The notes below the pieces were generated by a model, which saw only the letters and a list, made by a program, of their open reading frames with translations, searched no databases and was not told the DNA's origin. From positions 27,143,067-27,207,066 of the forward strand of contig OX359245.1 of NCBI GenBank assembly GCA_947179485.1: DNA of 64,000 nucleotides. The letters run 5' to 3'. Below, in pieces: positions 35,101 to 46,609 of this stretch (positions within the stretch are counted from its first letter, which is position 1; each line of letters starts with the position of its first letter). The stretch comes from Allacma fusca (taxonomy: Eukaryota > Arthropoda > Collembola > Symphypleona > Sminthuridae). Both the position numbers and the translations under genes were made by a program.

Positions 35101-36727
35101 TTTGGTAAAAAAGGAGATTCCGTTGAATCTTATCCAAAATGAGTTTCAGGTTCTGAATGCTCGGCCCGGAGGAAATCGCTTGCATCTCAATATTTATCAT
35201 GTACCTAATGCATACGTAAGTGCTAGTTATTTAATTCACGCTAATCAAAAAAAAACTGTAAAAAAAATTTTTCCTCCTAGGCAATTTAAGATAATTTGTT
35301 AATGTTTGAAATCACGCTGTCAGCTAACGCAATTAAAGCATAAAAAATATATTCTTTAGTGTGAAATTAGAAAATTAATTTTTAAAATAATTCCTCCAGA
35401 GAATTTTCACTGTTGACGGATCCAAAATTGAATTCGGAGACATTCCTACGCAACAAGGTCGAGTAAATATCGTGAACCGTGTCCTTGTTCCCAACCCACC
35501 TCGAACGGCTTTCCAATATTTGCAAGAAGTGCCGGAGTTTCAGCGTAAGATCCAAATTCATATATTTGTAAATGATTGATTTTCTGTTAGAAGAAAACAG
35601 GAGCGGTAAAATTATTTATGGCGGGAAAAATTTCGGGTTTGCAAACTTTTTGAGCAAAATTCGGGTAACAAATATTTTAGTTGGGAAACTCAACGCGCTC
35701 AAAATTTGGGCAGTCAAAATATTTATTGGCGCTAAAAACATATGGTTTTTTGCTTTGCAGATTTTGCTACTCCAAATAATAATAATGGTTTTTAACATTT
35801 TGAGAAAATTTTTAATTGAATGTGCAAAAAATGTTTGTTTATTTTTTTGTAGAATTCTTTCAGGCTGTAGTTGCATCAGATTCAAAACCATTGCTCGATG
35901 GACCTGACCCGATTACAGTGTTCATTCCGTACTACAGGGCTTTTGACGGCTTTGACTTTGAGTCCTTCTTGTTAAATAGAACAGCACTCAGAAGTAAATC
36001 CAAAATTTTTATTTAAGTGCATAATACTTATCGTATGCAAAAATAAATTTGCACTAATATGAGCGGAAACTAATTTAACCGCCTAAATTTTTCTAGATTT
36101 CGTTCAGTACCACGTGGTACCAGGGACTTGGTTCAGCGAGGGCCTTGTTGACGGTCAGTACCTCCCCACTTTGTACGATAAGGAAATTAAGGTCTCTGTA
36201 TCAACTGATGGATTTTCACGTAAGCCTATTTCGCTTTGTTAATCTTACAATGAAATACCTGGTTGCTAACATTTAGCATGAAATAGAACAATTTAGACCA
36301 AATTTTTGACCAAAAATGTAACAAAATGTTTTACAAATTGTAAGGCGTTTTTGCCCAAATTTTACCCTAGTTTTGTAAAAATTGTAAATACATATTGAAC
36401 TACTGTTAACGAAATTTCCACAAACTTTTGGCTGAATTTTAGGGGAAGTTTTGCAAAATTTTAAGCAAATTTGAATGAAATTTCATGCAAATTTTGACCA
36501 AATATGTTACAGGCACTATAAACTTTGTGAATGGGGACATTCGGGTTGTGAAGGCCAATGTACCTCTGTTGAACGGCGTGGCTCATATTATCAGCCAAGT
36601 GATGTCCAACAAGGAGTTCTTTTTCAACGAGAACCTCTCCGAGTTCAGCGTCATGGATTTTGGGGCAATGCGAAGAAACTTCAAAGTTGACGAAAAAATT
36701 AAAGATGAGCAACTTCGGGCCATTTAG
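32166..36727 (+). CDS. Secreted Gly/Pro-rich repeat protein with a C-terminal FAS1 (fasciclin) domain, gene B
   Basis: Six exons: 32166-34644, 34989-35215, 35400-35544, 35853-35993, 36097-36219 and 36513-36727, totalling 1109 codons. Exon 2-5 lengths (227, 145, 141, 123 bp) and phases are identical to gene A. The start at 32166 gives a signal peptide (MGLFWICLLLQFSLVVVQ). The conserved NKLRRYF...RDLPMM block follows, then PYGPGPYGPG, many GPGQFPGGG/GPGQFPQGG units (32860-33230), GGPGGPLPGG units (33240-33380), and about 33-residue units with GTPGQTIIIPGSPAG plus ATANANAQA (33680-34350). The FAS1 domain from about residue 798 reads TMELLDSLEL, YTFFAPVDQAF, FTVDGSKIEFGDIP, PITVFIPYYRAFDGF, QYHVVPG and VAHIISQVM. 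The Gly-Pro-Gly-Gln units resemble extensible structural proteins such as flagelliform silk by composition only. Exported, probably extracellular. Confidence 0.88.
32860..34350 (+). repeat. In-frame coding repeats of FAS1 gene B
   Basis: Arrays of 24/27-bp units (GPGQFPGG or GPGQFPQGG), then 33-bp units (GGPGGPLPGG type), then about six units of about 99 bp ending in NANAQA. Neighbouring units are nearly identical at the DNA level, which implies recent unequal exchange. Unit number is likely to vary between individuals. Confidence 0.85.
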
Positions 36728-37184
36728 TAAAAGTGCTAGTTGTAAGCGGCGCTCTTGTCGACAATCTCCCTAGAAAAACTACTTACATAACTTTTAGCAT
36801 TAGCGTGTACTGTATTATTATTATAATTTTTTTTTTGCTTATTCTCCTTATTTTTTGCCATAATAGGTTACGATGTTTCCTCTATAATTTCATAGGCACG
36901 ACCTAAACGGAACTTTTTCCAACAGTTTTTCCTATTCATATGCGTAAACATGTATTTCATGAATGCACTTACTACTACAATAGAAATAGTTTGAATGTAA
37001 GCCAATATAAAATGCTTTGATTTTTAGGCTAAAATAAATTTTTGAAGGTTTGACCTTTTATTAAAATATCTTGAGCAATTTAGTACGGACAAAGTCTAAT
37101 AGGAATTTTAAGACTCATTGCAAGGTACCCCCAATTCTTTGGTAAACTAAAAATAATTTTTTTCTCAGTACTTTTTGTTGAAAG
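36728..37184. other. Convergent 3' spacer
   Basis: Separates the plus-strand FAS1 gene B from the minus-strand acyltransferase. It is AT-rich and contains no gene. Confidence 0.5.
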
Positions 37185-39677
37185 TTACACAATAAATCCG
37201 GGATTGTCTTGTCCTTCAAAAGCATTATAAAGGCTGTCTAATTCCTGGGCCGTATGAGTTCCAATGGAATTGAATATGTGCTCTGGTGGGGAAATAGTTT
37301 TATCAACCATGTACATAAAATGTTGCCGCCCCATTGCAGACATAGTGCATCCAACGATACCTGGAATTTGCATGCAGGAGAAAAAATTACTTTAGAATTT
37401 ATGGGATGAATTGTCTTGCACGAAGGATAAGAACAAGTTTTGTCCCTGCATCTAATTATTTTTTAAATTTGCAAAGTGAATGTACATGCTGCACTTCTGA
37501 ACACAATTTTTTAAAACTTACCCATTTTTCCGGATGGGTTGCCCAAGTGGAAAAAAACATCGACTAATTTACTGCCAAGGTAATCCTCTACTCCAATTTC
37601 CGGACCAGGGAAGACAGACGAGCCCATTGTGGCCTGGATTCTGTTGAAGGCGAAGCTCAGGAGGGGAGTTGGGATTAGGAACATTAATTTGTACGCCATC
37701 AAATATACAACAATAGTCCCATTTGAGCGGACACCCTGGAATTGAGCATCGATAATGCGCAGACGCTCCTTTTGAGAATCCACTCCAATAGGCAATTTTA
37801 AGGCAAATACCCACCTGCAATAATTTACCAATAATTTCCTCTTTAAATTTTCCCATAAAAACGACTCCATTTTCCTGTAAAATTGTCAATTTCTACAGGA
37901 AATTTGTACTAACTATTTATATTCGTTTTTAATACTTTGGGGTAAAACTTGAAGTAGAATTTTAAAATTTTAAATGAAATTGATCAAATGGTTGTTCAAA
38001 ATTTGAAATATACTTTAATTTTTTAAATTTACTGCCAAAAATTCAAAATTTTGGAATAGGCTTGTACAGGTTTTCAATATTTAACGTGTTCTCATATAAT
38101 TTGGAAATCTTTTGGAATTTCCCTATCAAATTTGGCCGAATTTGAAAATTTAATAAAACTTTCGCATGTTTTGAAATTTTCTAATAGAATTTGACCAAAT
38201 TTCAAAATTTGCTCAAAATCTGGGAATGTTTTAGAATTTGTTCATAAAATGTGGGAAAATTGTCGAATTTGCCATAAAATCTTGCAATTATTGAATATTT
38301 GGCACTGAATTTGAAACTAGTTTACTCATAAATTTGGGAAAATTTAGAAATTTGCTGGCAACATTTGAAGCTATTTTTCTCATAAAATTTTAAACAAGTT
38401 TACTCATAAAATTTGCGGAAACTTTTAAATTTGCTGGCAACATTTGAAGCTATTTTTCTCATAAAATTTTAAACAAGTTTACTCATAAAATTTGGGGAAA
38501 CTTTGAAATTTGATCATAAAATGCGGGTGTATCTTGAAACTTGCTCATAAAATCCACGAAGATTTTGAAAACCTGGAAATATTATGAAATTTAAAAGACG
38601 AAAATTTCTAAAATGTCCTCACATGTGGTTTATAAGTCCCTCAGGTCGAGCAGGTAATGGCAAAGGGACTAAGCACGCCATGCTCTTCGGAACCTTCATG
38701 TTCGCTTGTTCCAGTACCTTCCGCATCCCTCCAATCATGGCTGTGTACAGGACGGAAGTATATTTAGCATGCGTCCTCCCCGCAATCTCCTTAATCATCT
38801 TCGTTGGAATCTCCTCCTGCATGACGCACGTGTAATACTCCCGTGATAATTTCTGGTCCAGGACATGCAAACTGCTGCTCCCGTCCACGGAATTAGTAAT
38901 TTGCCTCGCCATGTCCAAAGGCATTTTAATAGCCAAGTAAATAAACCGTAAAATCCTCTTCCACCATTTATACTTGACAGCCTCCATTTGCGGGGTTTTA
39001 AACTGAACCCCCCCAAAATTCTCAAATAATTCCTTCACACTGAACCCATCCCCAATTGTATGATGGAAGCGGATCAGCATCGCCAAATGAGGTTCACTCT
39101 TCCCTGTTGGAATATAATTTGAAATCCGAATTGCCTCCCATGGACTTTGACCCGCAGTCCATTTCATGGGCATAAGATCGCTCAAAATTTGCTCCATATC
39201 TTTTTCCCTCAACGGTCTGCTCTCCCGTAAATTATCCGGCTCATAATTTCGAATATGATTTTTGAAACTAAAATTCTCGTCCCATTTCCAGAATAAATAT
39301 CCCATAAAATTTACCCAATACTGATGCAACTCCGGGTATAATTTTTCCCCATTGGGCTTTACCATATCCGCCGCCCGCTTCTCCACAATCCCTAAAACTT
39401 GCTCCAGCGTGAGGTTCCCCTCAAAAATTGCCACCACAATTACATTAAATTTTGAATTTTTGACCGTTAAATGTTCCAAAGCCATGGGAATGCCCGGACC
39501 ACGGACGTAAGAGACCAGGTCACGTCGGAAAAGCACGGCTAAAATTTGCACGAAAAATCGGTACAGCCCGAAAAGAAGGAACACAGGGATTAGAAGTGGG
39601 AGTGCAAAAAATTGCAGAAATATGAAAACCGTAAAAACGGTCAATCGTTGTCTGAGTGAGTAAAAATTGAAGCCCAT
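37185..39677 (-). CDS. Wax-ester synthase / diacylglycerol acyltransferase (WS/DGAT)-like protein
   Basis: Three minus-strand exons, 38623-39677, 37522-37814 and 37185-37360, with GT-AG borders in phases 2 and 1, giving 507 aa. Two adjacent hydrophobic segments (about residues 12-50) anchor the N-terminus in a membrane. The catalytic HHxxxDG motif is complete as HHTIGDG at residues 205-211. Downstream features fit the family: INHMWVFALKLPIGV after the first intron, a conserved-type SSVFPGPE stretch, and a C-terminal CTMSAMGRQHFMYMVDK. The family esterifies acyl-CoA to fatty alcohols or diacylglycerol. In an arthropod the plausible products are storage or cuticular wax esters and triacylglycerol, at the ER (inference). 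Length is close to the family's usual 450-520 aa. It ends 458 bp from the convergent FAS1 gene. Confidence 0.88.
38330..38520. repeat. Tandem repeats in intron 1 of the WS/DGAT gene
   Basis: A unit of about 75 bp containing TTTGCTGGCAACATTTGAAG and CTCATAAAATTTTAAACAAG occurs twice in full near 38353 and 38428, with partial copies around it. The rest of the intron (37815-38622) is AT-rich with looser related words. Confidence 0.65.
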
Positions 39678-41556
39678 TTTGAACGAAAGGGAAAATCTAT
39701 CCTGAGAAAAAAAATTTTTGCAGATCGTGCTTCCCTCAGGAAAGGTCAGAACAGAATGAGATATGATTTAATGAAATCATTGGGGCTAAGTGAGATATAT
39801 GGGAAGGGAAGGACCGGATAGGAAGCATAGTTACAGCTATGTAGGAGTCAACCTATGCACAACGTAATTGCTATACCCCAATGTTACTCAATACAGTATA
39901 GTGTGCCAAGTGGGGAAAAAATCTCTGCATGGCTCAGATATGTATGAATGAAGGGGAACCGGTTTGACGTCAAAAAGCGTACTACGAAATTGTAAACAAG
40001 GGAAGATGAGGAGGGAAAAAATCTGATGTGATCCTACCGCTACTTTTCTCAATTGAAGGTAGAATAATGATAAAATAATTTAGCCAGGGTCAAAGAGGCT
40101 TACTGGATTAGTTGCCATCATGCCTTGAGCGTCTTTCTAAGCAAAATAATTTAACACTTTCAAGTAATTTTTTTTTGAGTCACACCTGAAGACAATTTTT
40201 CAAGGACGGATTTCATTTGAAGGTGAAATTTCGATTGGATTTATGAAGAAGGGACAGCTTTAAGAACTAAGAATACATACTTGCTAGATCTCACGATCGT
40301 TTTTCCTTTATCTCAAATGGGGCCCGTTAAATTTTATTCCCCTGTCACAACATTAGTGACATATGCAATTAAGCAATGTGGGGATGGGGTTGAGTGCAAG
40401 TTTTTGCTAAAGTCGTATATTTTAAAGTGCGGACTCTTTATTCTGGCCCCAGTGTCAAAGCAGTGCGTATTTTAGAGGCTTTTTTGGGGCTTAACCCCTT
40501 TTATTAGGCCATGATACAAATTTTATATGGATGGAAATTTTGTCAAGACAATAATTATTATTCTCTAATATTTAGAGGTTTTAGTAAAATTTTGGGAAAA
40601 AATAAGTACTTCAGCCCTATTGGTAAAATTTTGGGAAAAAATACTTCAGCCCTATTGGTAAAATTTTCATGAGATTTTGCAGTCCTATTTGAAACATTTG
40701 TATAAAAATTTGTAAACCCATTTGCTACACTTCCAAAAAATTGATCCTCCTTTCGTTGCTTTCTCATGTAATTTCCTCGCCTTTTTAGGAACATTTTCCT
40801 AAAAACTTCTGGTTTCATTTGCACAATTTCCGTACAATTTTGCCACCAATTTTACTACATTTTCATACAATTTTATCACCTAATTTGCAAAATTTTCATA
40901 AAAACTTGTAGCCCCATTTGCAATATTTCCATAAAATTTTGCCGCCCCATTTGCAACAGTGAAAACAAATTTACCACCCATTTGCAACAACGAAAACAAA
41001 TTTACCACCCATTCACAACATTTCAGCGTTTTTTTAGTGCTTTCAAATTTTCACTTTCGATTTTCTATTTAAAATATCGTTGCTTGCTTTTACTCCTGAT
41101 GTATTTTAGTCTAGACAATGATTTTATTACTATGTAAATCAAAGGAGCTTACCTTGTGCCGCAGTAAGAGTATCAATGAGAATCGTCCCTGAAATACGAT
41201 TCATTTAGTTGATGAAAGAATTTTATAAGAGTTTGTTTACAGCTTTGAGCCTTCACACGCGCCCTGGCATAATTCTTTGAATGACATTTGTGCATCAAAA
41301 AAAATAGTGCATTCCTCTGAGATTTGCATTCCTGCCAATCAATGCGAATGTACAGCCTCTTCAATGGTACTCTGCGTAGAGAAAACCCGTAATTCTGTTA
41401 AAATATGTGCATAATAATAGTAGTAAACATGGAGCTAAAAATAAGTGGTAGAGCAACACACAAACCAGAACATACTTGAACCCATTTCCCTTTCTCTTGC
41501 CATTGGAGATTTTACACTCCTACAAAAAGGTACTTTAAGCGTCGGCAATCAGGTTT
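39678..41556. other. Intergenic, with degenerate repeats at 40570-41025
   Basis: At 40570-40665 a 40-bp block (ATTTTGGGAAAAAATA, TTCAGCCCTATTGGTA) is duplicated. At about 40820-41020 degenerate units containing CATTTGCAAxATTTTCAT and CAAATTTACCACCCATTTGC run in tandem. No gene is supported. The minus-strand frame 41173-41364 has no family features. Confidence 0.5.
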
Positions 41557-41744
41557 GCAGAACTTGTGCAACACAAATTTGCACTTGGAGTCAAAAATAG
41601 CGTTATTGATTGCAAAAATAATTCTTGCAGTTTATTTTCGGACACATGTAATTACATGACAGGAAAATATTATAGGGATTTGAGTCCCTCCGTCATGCAA
41701 AGGTTTGACTGTGACTCTAAAACTGGTCCCATTTGCTGGAACAG
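41557..41744 (+). CDS. Possible exon of an unrecognised cysteine-rich protein
   Basis: An open segment preceded by an acceptor-like GGTTTGCAG and followed by a donor-like CAGGTGAAA. It encodes a cysteine-rich, protein-like sequence: LVQHKFALGVKNSVIDCKNN, then SCSLFSDTCNYMTGKYYRDL, then a C-D-S-x-x-x-x-P-I-C-W stretch. Cysteine spacing suggests an extracellular disulfide-bonded domain. No start, stop or partner exon could be placed with confidence, although a short frame with TCFSCCSGHDNY at about 42040-42080 could belong. Family unknown. Confidence 0.3.
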
Positions 41745-42552
41745 GTGAAACAAGATTTGCTCATTAATTTCTTTTGGCACTGATAAGATCAGATAATAAA
41801 TCTACTATCACTAGACAGCACTCAATTTTTTTGTAGGGGTAATTTCTAAGAAAATGTTTATCAATTTTGGACATAGCTTATACATCTTGTGTGAAATTTT
41901 TTTAAGGGCTGATCTGTCCAATAGGAGGAAGTTCTGTGCAGAAAATTGTACGACACTAAAATCATGTACATTACGAGGGATTTTGATTGTGGTAGGGACC
42001 AGGGCAAAAAATCCGACTTTGTCACGGAATTGGGAAAAATTATTACATGTTTTTCTTGTTGCTCAGGGCATGATAATTATTTTCCAGCAATGCCATAATT
42101 TTGTTTACATATGTGAATATCAAATTTAGGGAAATATTTGTTGGGCTAGTTTTTTATTTAAGAAGCACCACGTGGAGTTCCTGCTTATTCCCAAGGAGGG
42201 AGGCAAACTGCTAATTATTTGACTGCTTAAATTATGTAGGTGGAGGGAGCTTAATGAGCATTGCTCTGTGCTATCAGGTATGATATGAGCGAGTGGAGTA
42301 CCTTGAGGGTTGCAAAAACCTTTCCATTGGGAATAACAACAGTGTTGTTATTTATTGCCGAATTCAAGTTATGCAAATTATGCAAGGAACCAGTTTGGAA
42401 GTGACACAGAGCTGGAAAACCCCATCATTGCTTACCCTGCACCCTTTCGAGGATCACATGTGAGAATTTGGTTGCTCATGTAAAGTCGGACTCGCGTGGA
42501 AGAATTTTGTCCAGAGGTGGTTTTCTGTTTGAAGTTCCTCATAATTTTAGAC
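41745..42552. other. Upstream region of the first tandem CRAL-TRIO gene
   Basis: The last 120 bp (42430-42552) match 46490-46609 upstream of the second copy, including CTGCACCCTTTCGAGGA and TGTAAAGTCGGA. This shared block is probably promoter and 5' leader. The rest shows nothing firm. Confidence 0.5.
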
Positions 42553-44187
42553 ATGAGCAAAAAACTCTCTCTCATTCTTATCTCCTGCTCCGTCTGGATC
42601 CTGGGGGTCTCGGGCAACATTTCCGGCCCGCGCAATAAGACTGACCTGTTCTCCGTTGTGAGGAAAAATTTAACATTTTTACAATTTGAAGACCTAGATT
42701 TTAAAACGCAAAAATATACTTTTCCTACAGCTCAAGTCACGTTTTTAAATTTCCCGGAAATAATACTTAAATATTGCAGATTCAAATTTCAGACAAATTT
42801 TCAATGAAAGGTCCTGTTCATCAAATATTTTCAAGTGGGAAGAATTGGGGCATTGTGATACGCAAAGCGTAACGTCCATGAATTTAAAGTTAATTAATAA
42901 GCCGCCTTCAATTCCCTTTCAAAATTTTAAAATTTACGAAATAGTGACAAAGAATTATTGGGGAAAATATTTAGAAACACAATTGGGCTGGTTACAACGT
43001 CAGATATAAAATGTTTGCAAATATTTCTGGACTTTTATTTTTGGCGTAAAAATTGAGCAGAGGAAACAAATAGGGCTTCAGAGCTTTACTCAATACTTGC
43101 AGGATTTTTTGGTCTGCTTGGAGTATTTACATGAATGTGTCTATGTTTGATTTTGTTTTTTAGATATTTTCAGAAAATGATCTGGATACCTGGGAACCCC
43201 CAAAAGAGCTAAAGAAAGCGTTTCCGTACTACTGGAGCGGGTTTGACGAGGATTGCAGACCAAGTGAGAAAATTTTATATTAATTGTTTCACGTCGAGTT
43301 ATATTTTGGTAGTACCGAATGTAATAAAATTTCTATTGATTTTTTTTTAGTCTGGGTTGGAGAACTGGGGAAATGGGATTTGAGCAAATATATTTCCAAA
43401 GGGGAGAGCAGTCTAAAAGCCATGCAAAAATTAATTCACCAAGGGTTTTATAGGCTCTTCGTCAGCATCAATGAAACACCCCCTGGTTGTCAGCCCGCGA
43501 CTCAAATTGCCGTCATTTATGATGCGGATGGCTTCAATTACAACCAAGTAATACATGGACAAGGTACAGTCAAATTTTCAAATCAAAACCCAAATTCAAA
43601 TTGAAAATAATTACATACCTCGACATAACTGTCTTCACTTTTAATGAAAGTGAAATCACGTTACCCCAAAAAATACCTTACCATGGAAAGTTGGAGAACG
43701 GATTATGTTTTCAAATTCCTGGTTTTGTAATTTGGGCTAATATCATAAATTTGTAAATGTTTTTTTGTACAGTCATCTCCTTCTTCCTGAATGTGTTCAG
43801 GGTCTATATACCACTCTTCTTGCAATACATGGAGAGCATCTATTTTGTCAACAGTAAGTCTTCAGTCTTCAAACTTGTCCTAAAAGATTGGTGATTATTT
43901 CGGAAAAATTTATCAAGACATTTTTGTTGCAAGAAATTTTTTTTTTGAATTTATGAATTATTTTGATAATTTTGCAAATTAATTTTTTTCCAGCAAATTT
44001 CATGTTCAAGGGCCTGGTTGAGATAGCCCGACCAATTGCGGGCTCTTTGATGGAGAGAGTGGAGGTTTATGGTCCCAATAAATCCCTTTGGTTACCAAAG
44101 CTGCTGAAGAAACTACCGCGAGATCAGCTCTCACCAAAATTTGGCGGGGACAAGGATTTTAAACCTATTAAGACTTACAACTATTAA
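42553..44187 (+). CDS. Secreted CRAL-TRIO domain protein, tandem copy 1
   Basis: Five exons: 42553-42657, 43164-43263, 43351-43563, 43773-43853 and 43994-44187, giving 230 aa with consistent phases. The first donor is GTGAGG after a T. Exon 1 encodes a clear signal peptide (MSKKLSLILISCSVWILG) and no CRAL-TRIO N-terminal domain. Exons 2-5 are the lipid-binding domain: KAFPYYWSGFDED, WVGELGKWDLSKYI, TQIAVIYDADGFNYNQV, FRVYIPLFLQYMESIYFVN, RVEVYGPNKSLW and LPRDQLSPKFGG. The domain is complete to its closing GG. A signal peptide on this normally cytosolic fold suggests an exported or luminal carrier of a hydrophobic ligand. It is the partner of the copy at 46610-48204. Confidence 0.87.
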
Positions 44188-46609
44188 GACGGGGCTTCAA
44201 TAATAATTATTATTCCTATTAAACCATTAAATATTCTTGAAGGTAGATACTTGGTTTGATTCTCGGGCTAAAGTTTTTGTATATTTAACGATGCACTTTC
44301 CCTTGTATCAAAAATATCTGTAAACAAATCTTATGGGCATATATGTACGCTGGTGATTAATTATTTGCGTGTGGAATTTCATATACAAATAATTACTATA
44401 AAGGGGTTTTCCAGTCAAAAAATCCAGTTACACAGTGTCTTAATTTACACACAAGCGTGAACTCAAATAAACCGTTAATTTAAATTCCCTTCAACTGGAA
44501 TCGCTAATATGGAAGCAAAACAATCCCAGAACAAGTCACTTTTGAATGAAGGGTGGTAAAAACCTTGACAGTAATTTGAATTGAATGTGTGAGCTATTCC
44601 TGGTCATGGACTTGTTTTTTGAGCACCACTTTCCCCTCTACTTAATGTGCATCGAAACCAGTTTTGAGCATTGTAAACTGACCATTTAATCATGTTCATA
44701 AATAGGGGGATTGTTGAGAATGACTCCCACAAATATAGAAATAAACGGTCCAGCTATTACCTCTGTGAATTTCATCATCGTCCCATTAACTGGATAATTA
44801 TAAGATTTTACTGCTAATCCGGTGCGCAAAAAATGTTCAACCTTGGAGCTCATCAAGAAGACTTTTTTATACCTTCAAGTGGTATAAAGCCCCAGAAGTT
44901 CTACAATTTTATTATTTAAGCGTATAACTTGATGAGTACTGGGATGGATTGAGCTCGTAACAGATTAATAATTACTTATCATTTTATTAAATTATTTAGT
45001 TGTTAAATTTTTTGAACTCATCTGCGAACAATTTAATTGAGCAATACAATTTCACTTGGCTTTAACATTTAAATTTTCAATGGTTATAAATTTATAGGTC
45101 GATACAGTGTCCTCAGCCCTTCACAATCATTTTACAGATATGCATATAAAAATCTGCTATTTTACATTACATGTATTAATTTGTTGTGATGGACCGAATT
45201 ATTTTTCATGGCTATTGGGAGAATTTTCCTGCACTGGTAGTGACTAAAAAGTGGTTTGACTGGACTTATAATTACGCGAGGGTTATTCGCGAGGATTTCA
45301 AAGTATTGTGACGTTGCTAATGACTCCTAGTAATTACATAAAGAATTATTTTTACACCTAAATATGCAACCCCATTACCAATGCTTGTTGAATTGAGGGT
45401 TTATTTAAATGGCCCTATAAGGAGGGTTTCCTCCTATAATTTTATTATTCATTCCTGAAAAAATATTGAGGAGGATGGAGGAAAATATTTTTCAAAGCAT
45501 TGGAGGATGCGTACATATTTCACACGGAGAACAACATTAACCGTATATTTAATTAACAGAGGCCAGTACAGTTCTGCTAGAAGACAGGTTGATTTGAGGT
45601 AAATTTACAACTCATTGATCGGTGAGAGTTCAATTTAAGAAATGACAGAAAACCGACTCAGTTCGTTGAATCTGGAATACAATCCATGGAGGAAGATAAA
45701 TGTAAGAAAACAATCCCACTTTTCTGATCATTTGGTTTACAAAGCTACATACAAATCCGAATGTGTCAAAAATACTGTGAAGATTTTCGTAACATGGACA
45801 GTCGACGGATTTAGAAGTGACCAAGCAAAAAGCCACATTTTTGAAACCCCTGCTAAAAAAGTAACTAATTTCGGACCCCAAACTAATCCCTGCCCAATTA
45901 TATAAAAACGTTTTCTTTCCCGTTGAAATTTTTTCCTAACCTGCAAGAATCTTTTTTTCCCAGGGAATAATTTTTCCGTCTTCTCACAAAAATCCGATCC
46001 CTGACCAGAGATAATGACAAAGAAAACAAATAACTCTGCTCAGCTGTCCTTGTTCCTTGTCGGAAGGTAATGGTGAGTGGATGTGAATTGGCTTGCAAAA
46101 AACCTAATAACATTTTATTCATATAAGGTGTGCGTAAGTGTACAAGGCTGTTCAATAATTTCCTCGAAACTGTAACTTATGTTTTTACTCTCACAGTTTT
46201 GGCACATTTTGAAAGTACGCTTGAATCTCTTCTTTTTTTTGCGAACGTACATTTACCTAAAACATACAAATGAATTTCCGCTTCGCACATTCTAATGCAC
46301 AGGATCCTGGGCAAGCCAGTCATATATGAAATGCAAGCACATGCTGGGAAAGTGAATGTTGTTGTTAATCTGTACGTCCTTAACCATTGCCCCTCAATCT
46401 GACATTTGAACTCTCATATCTCTCAAACTAGAAGCCAAGGAAAAGAAATAATTTTAGAAGTTACACAGGCTAGACGCCCTCATCATTGTTTACTCTGCAC
46501 CCTTTCGAGGAACCTATGTGAATATTTGGTTATCTACTCTTGTAAAGTCGGAGCCGCGTGGAAATATTCAGAGGTTGTTTTGTGTTTGAAGTTCTTGCCA
46601 ATTTTAAGC
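44188..46609. other. Spacer of the tandem duplication
   Basis: 44188-45000 is related to 48205-48900 (shared TTCATCATC and GACTCCCACAA stretches), so the duplicated unit of about 4.06 kb includes 3' flank as well as promoter. Frames at 45630-46155 lack family features. Confidence 0.55.
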
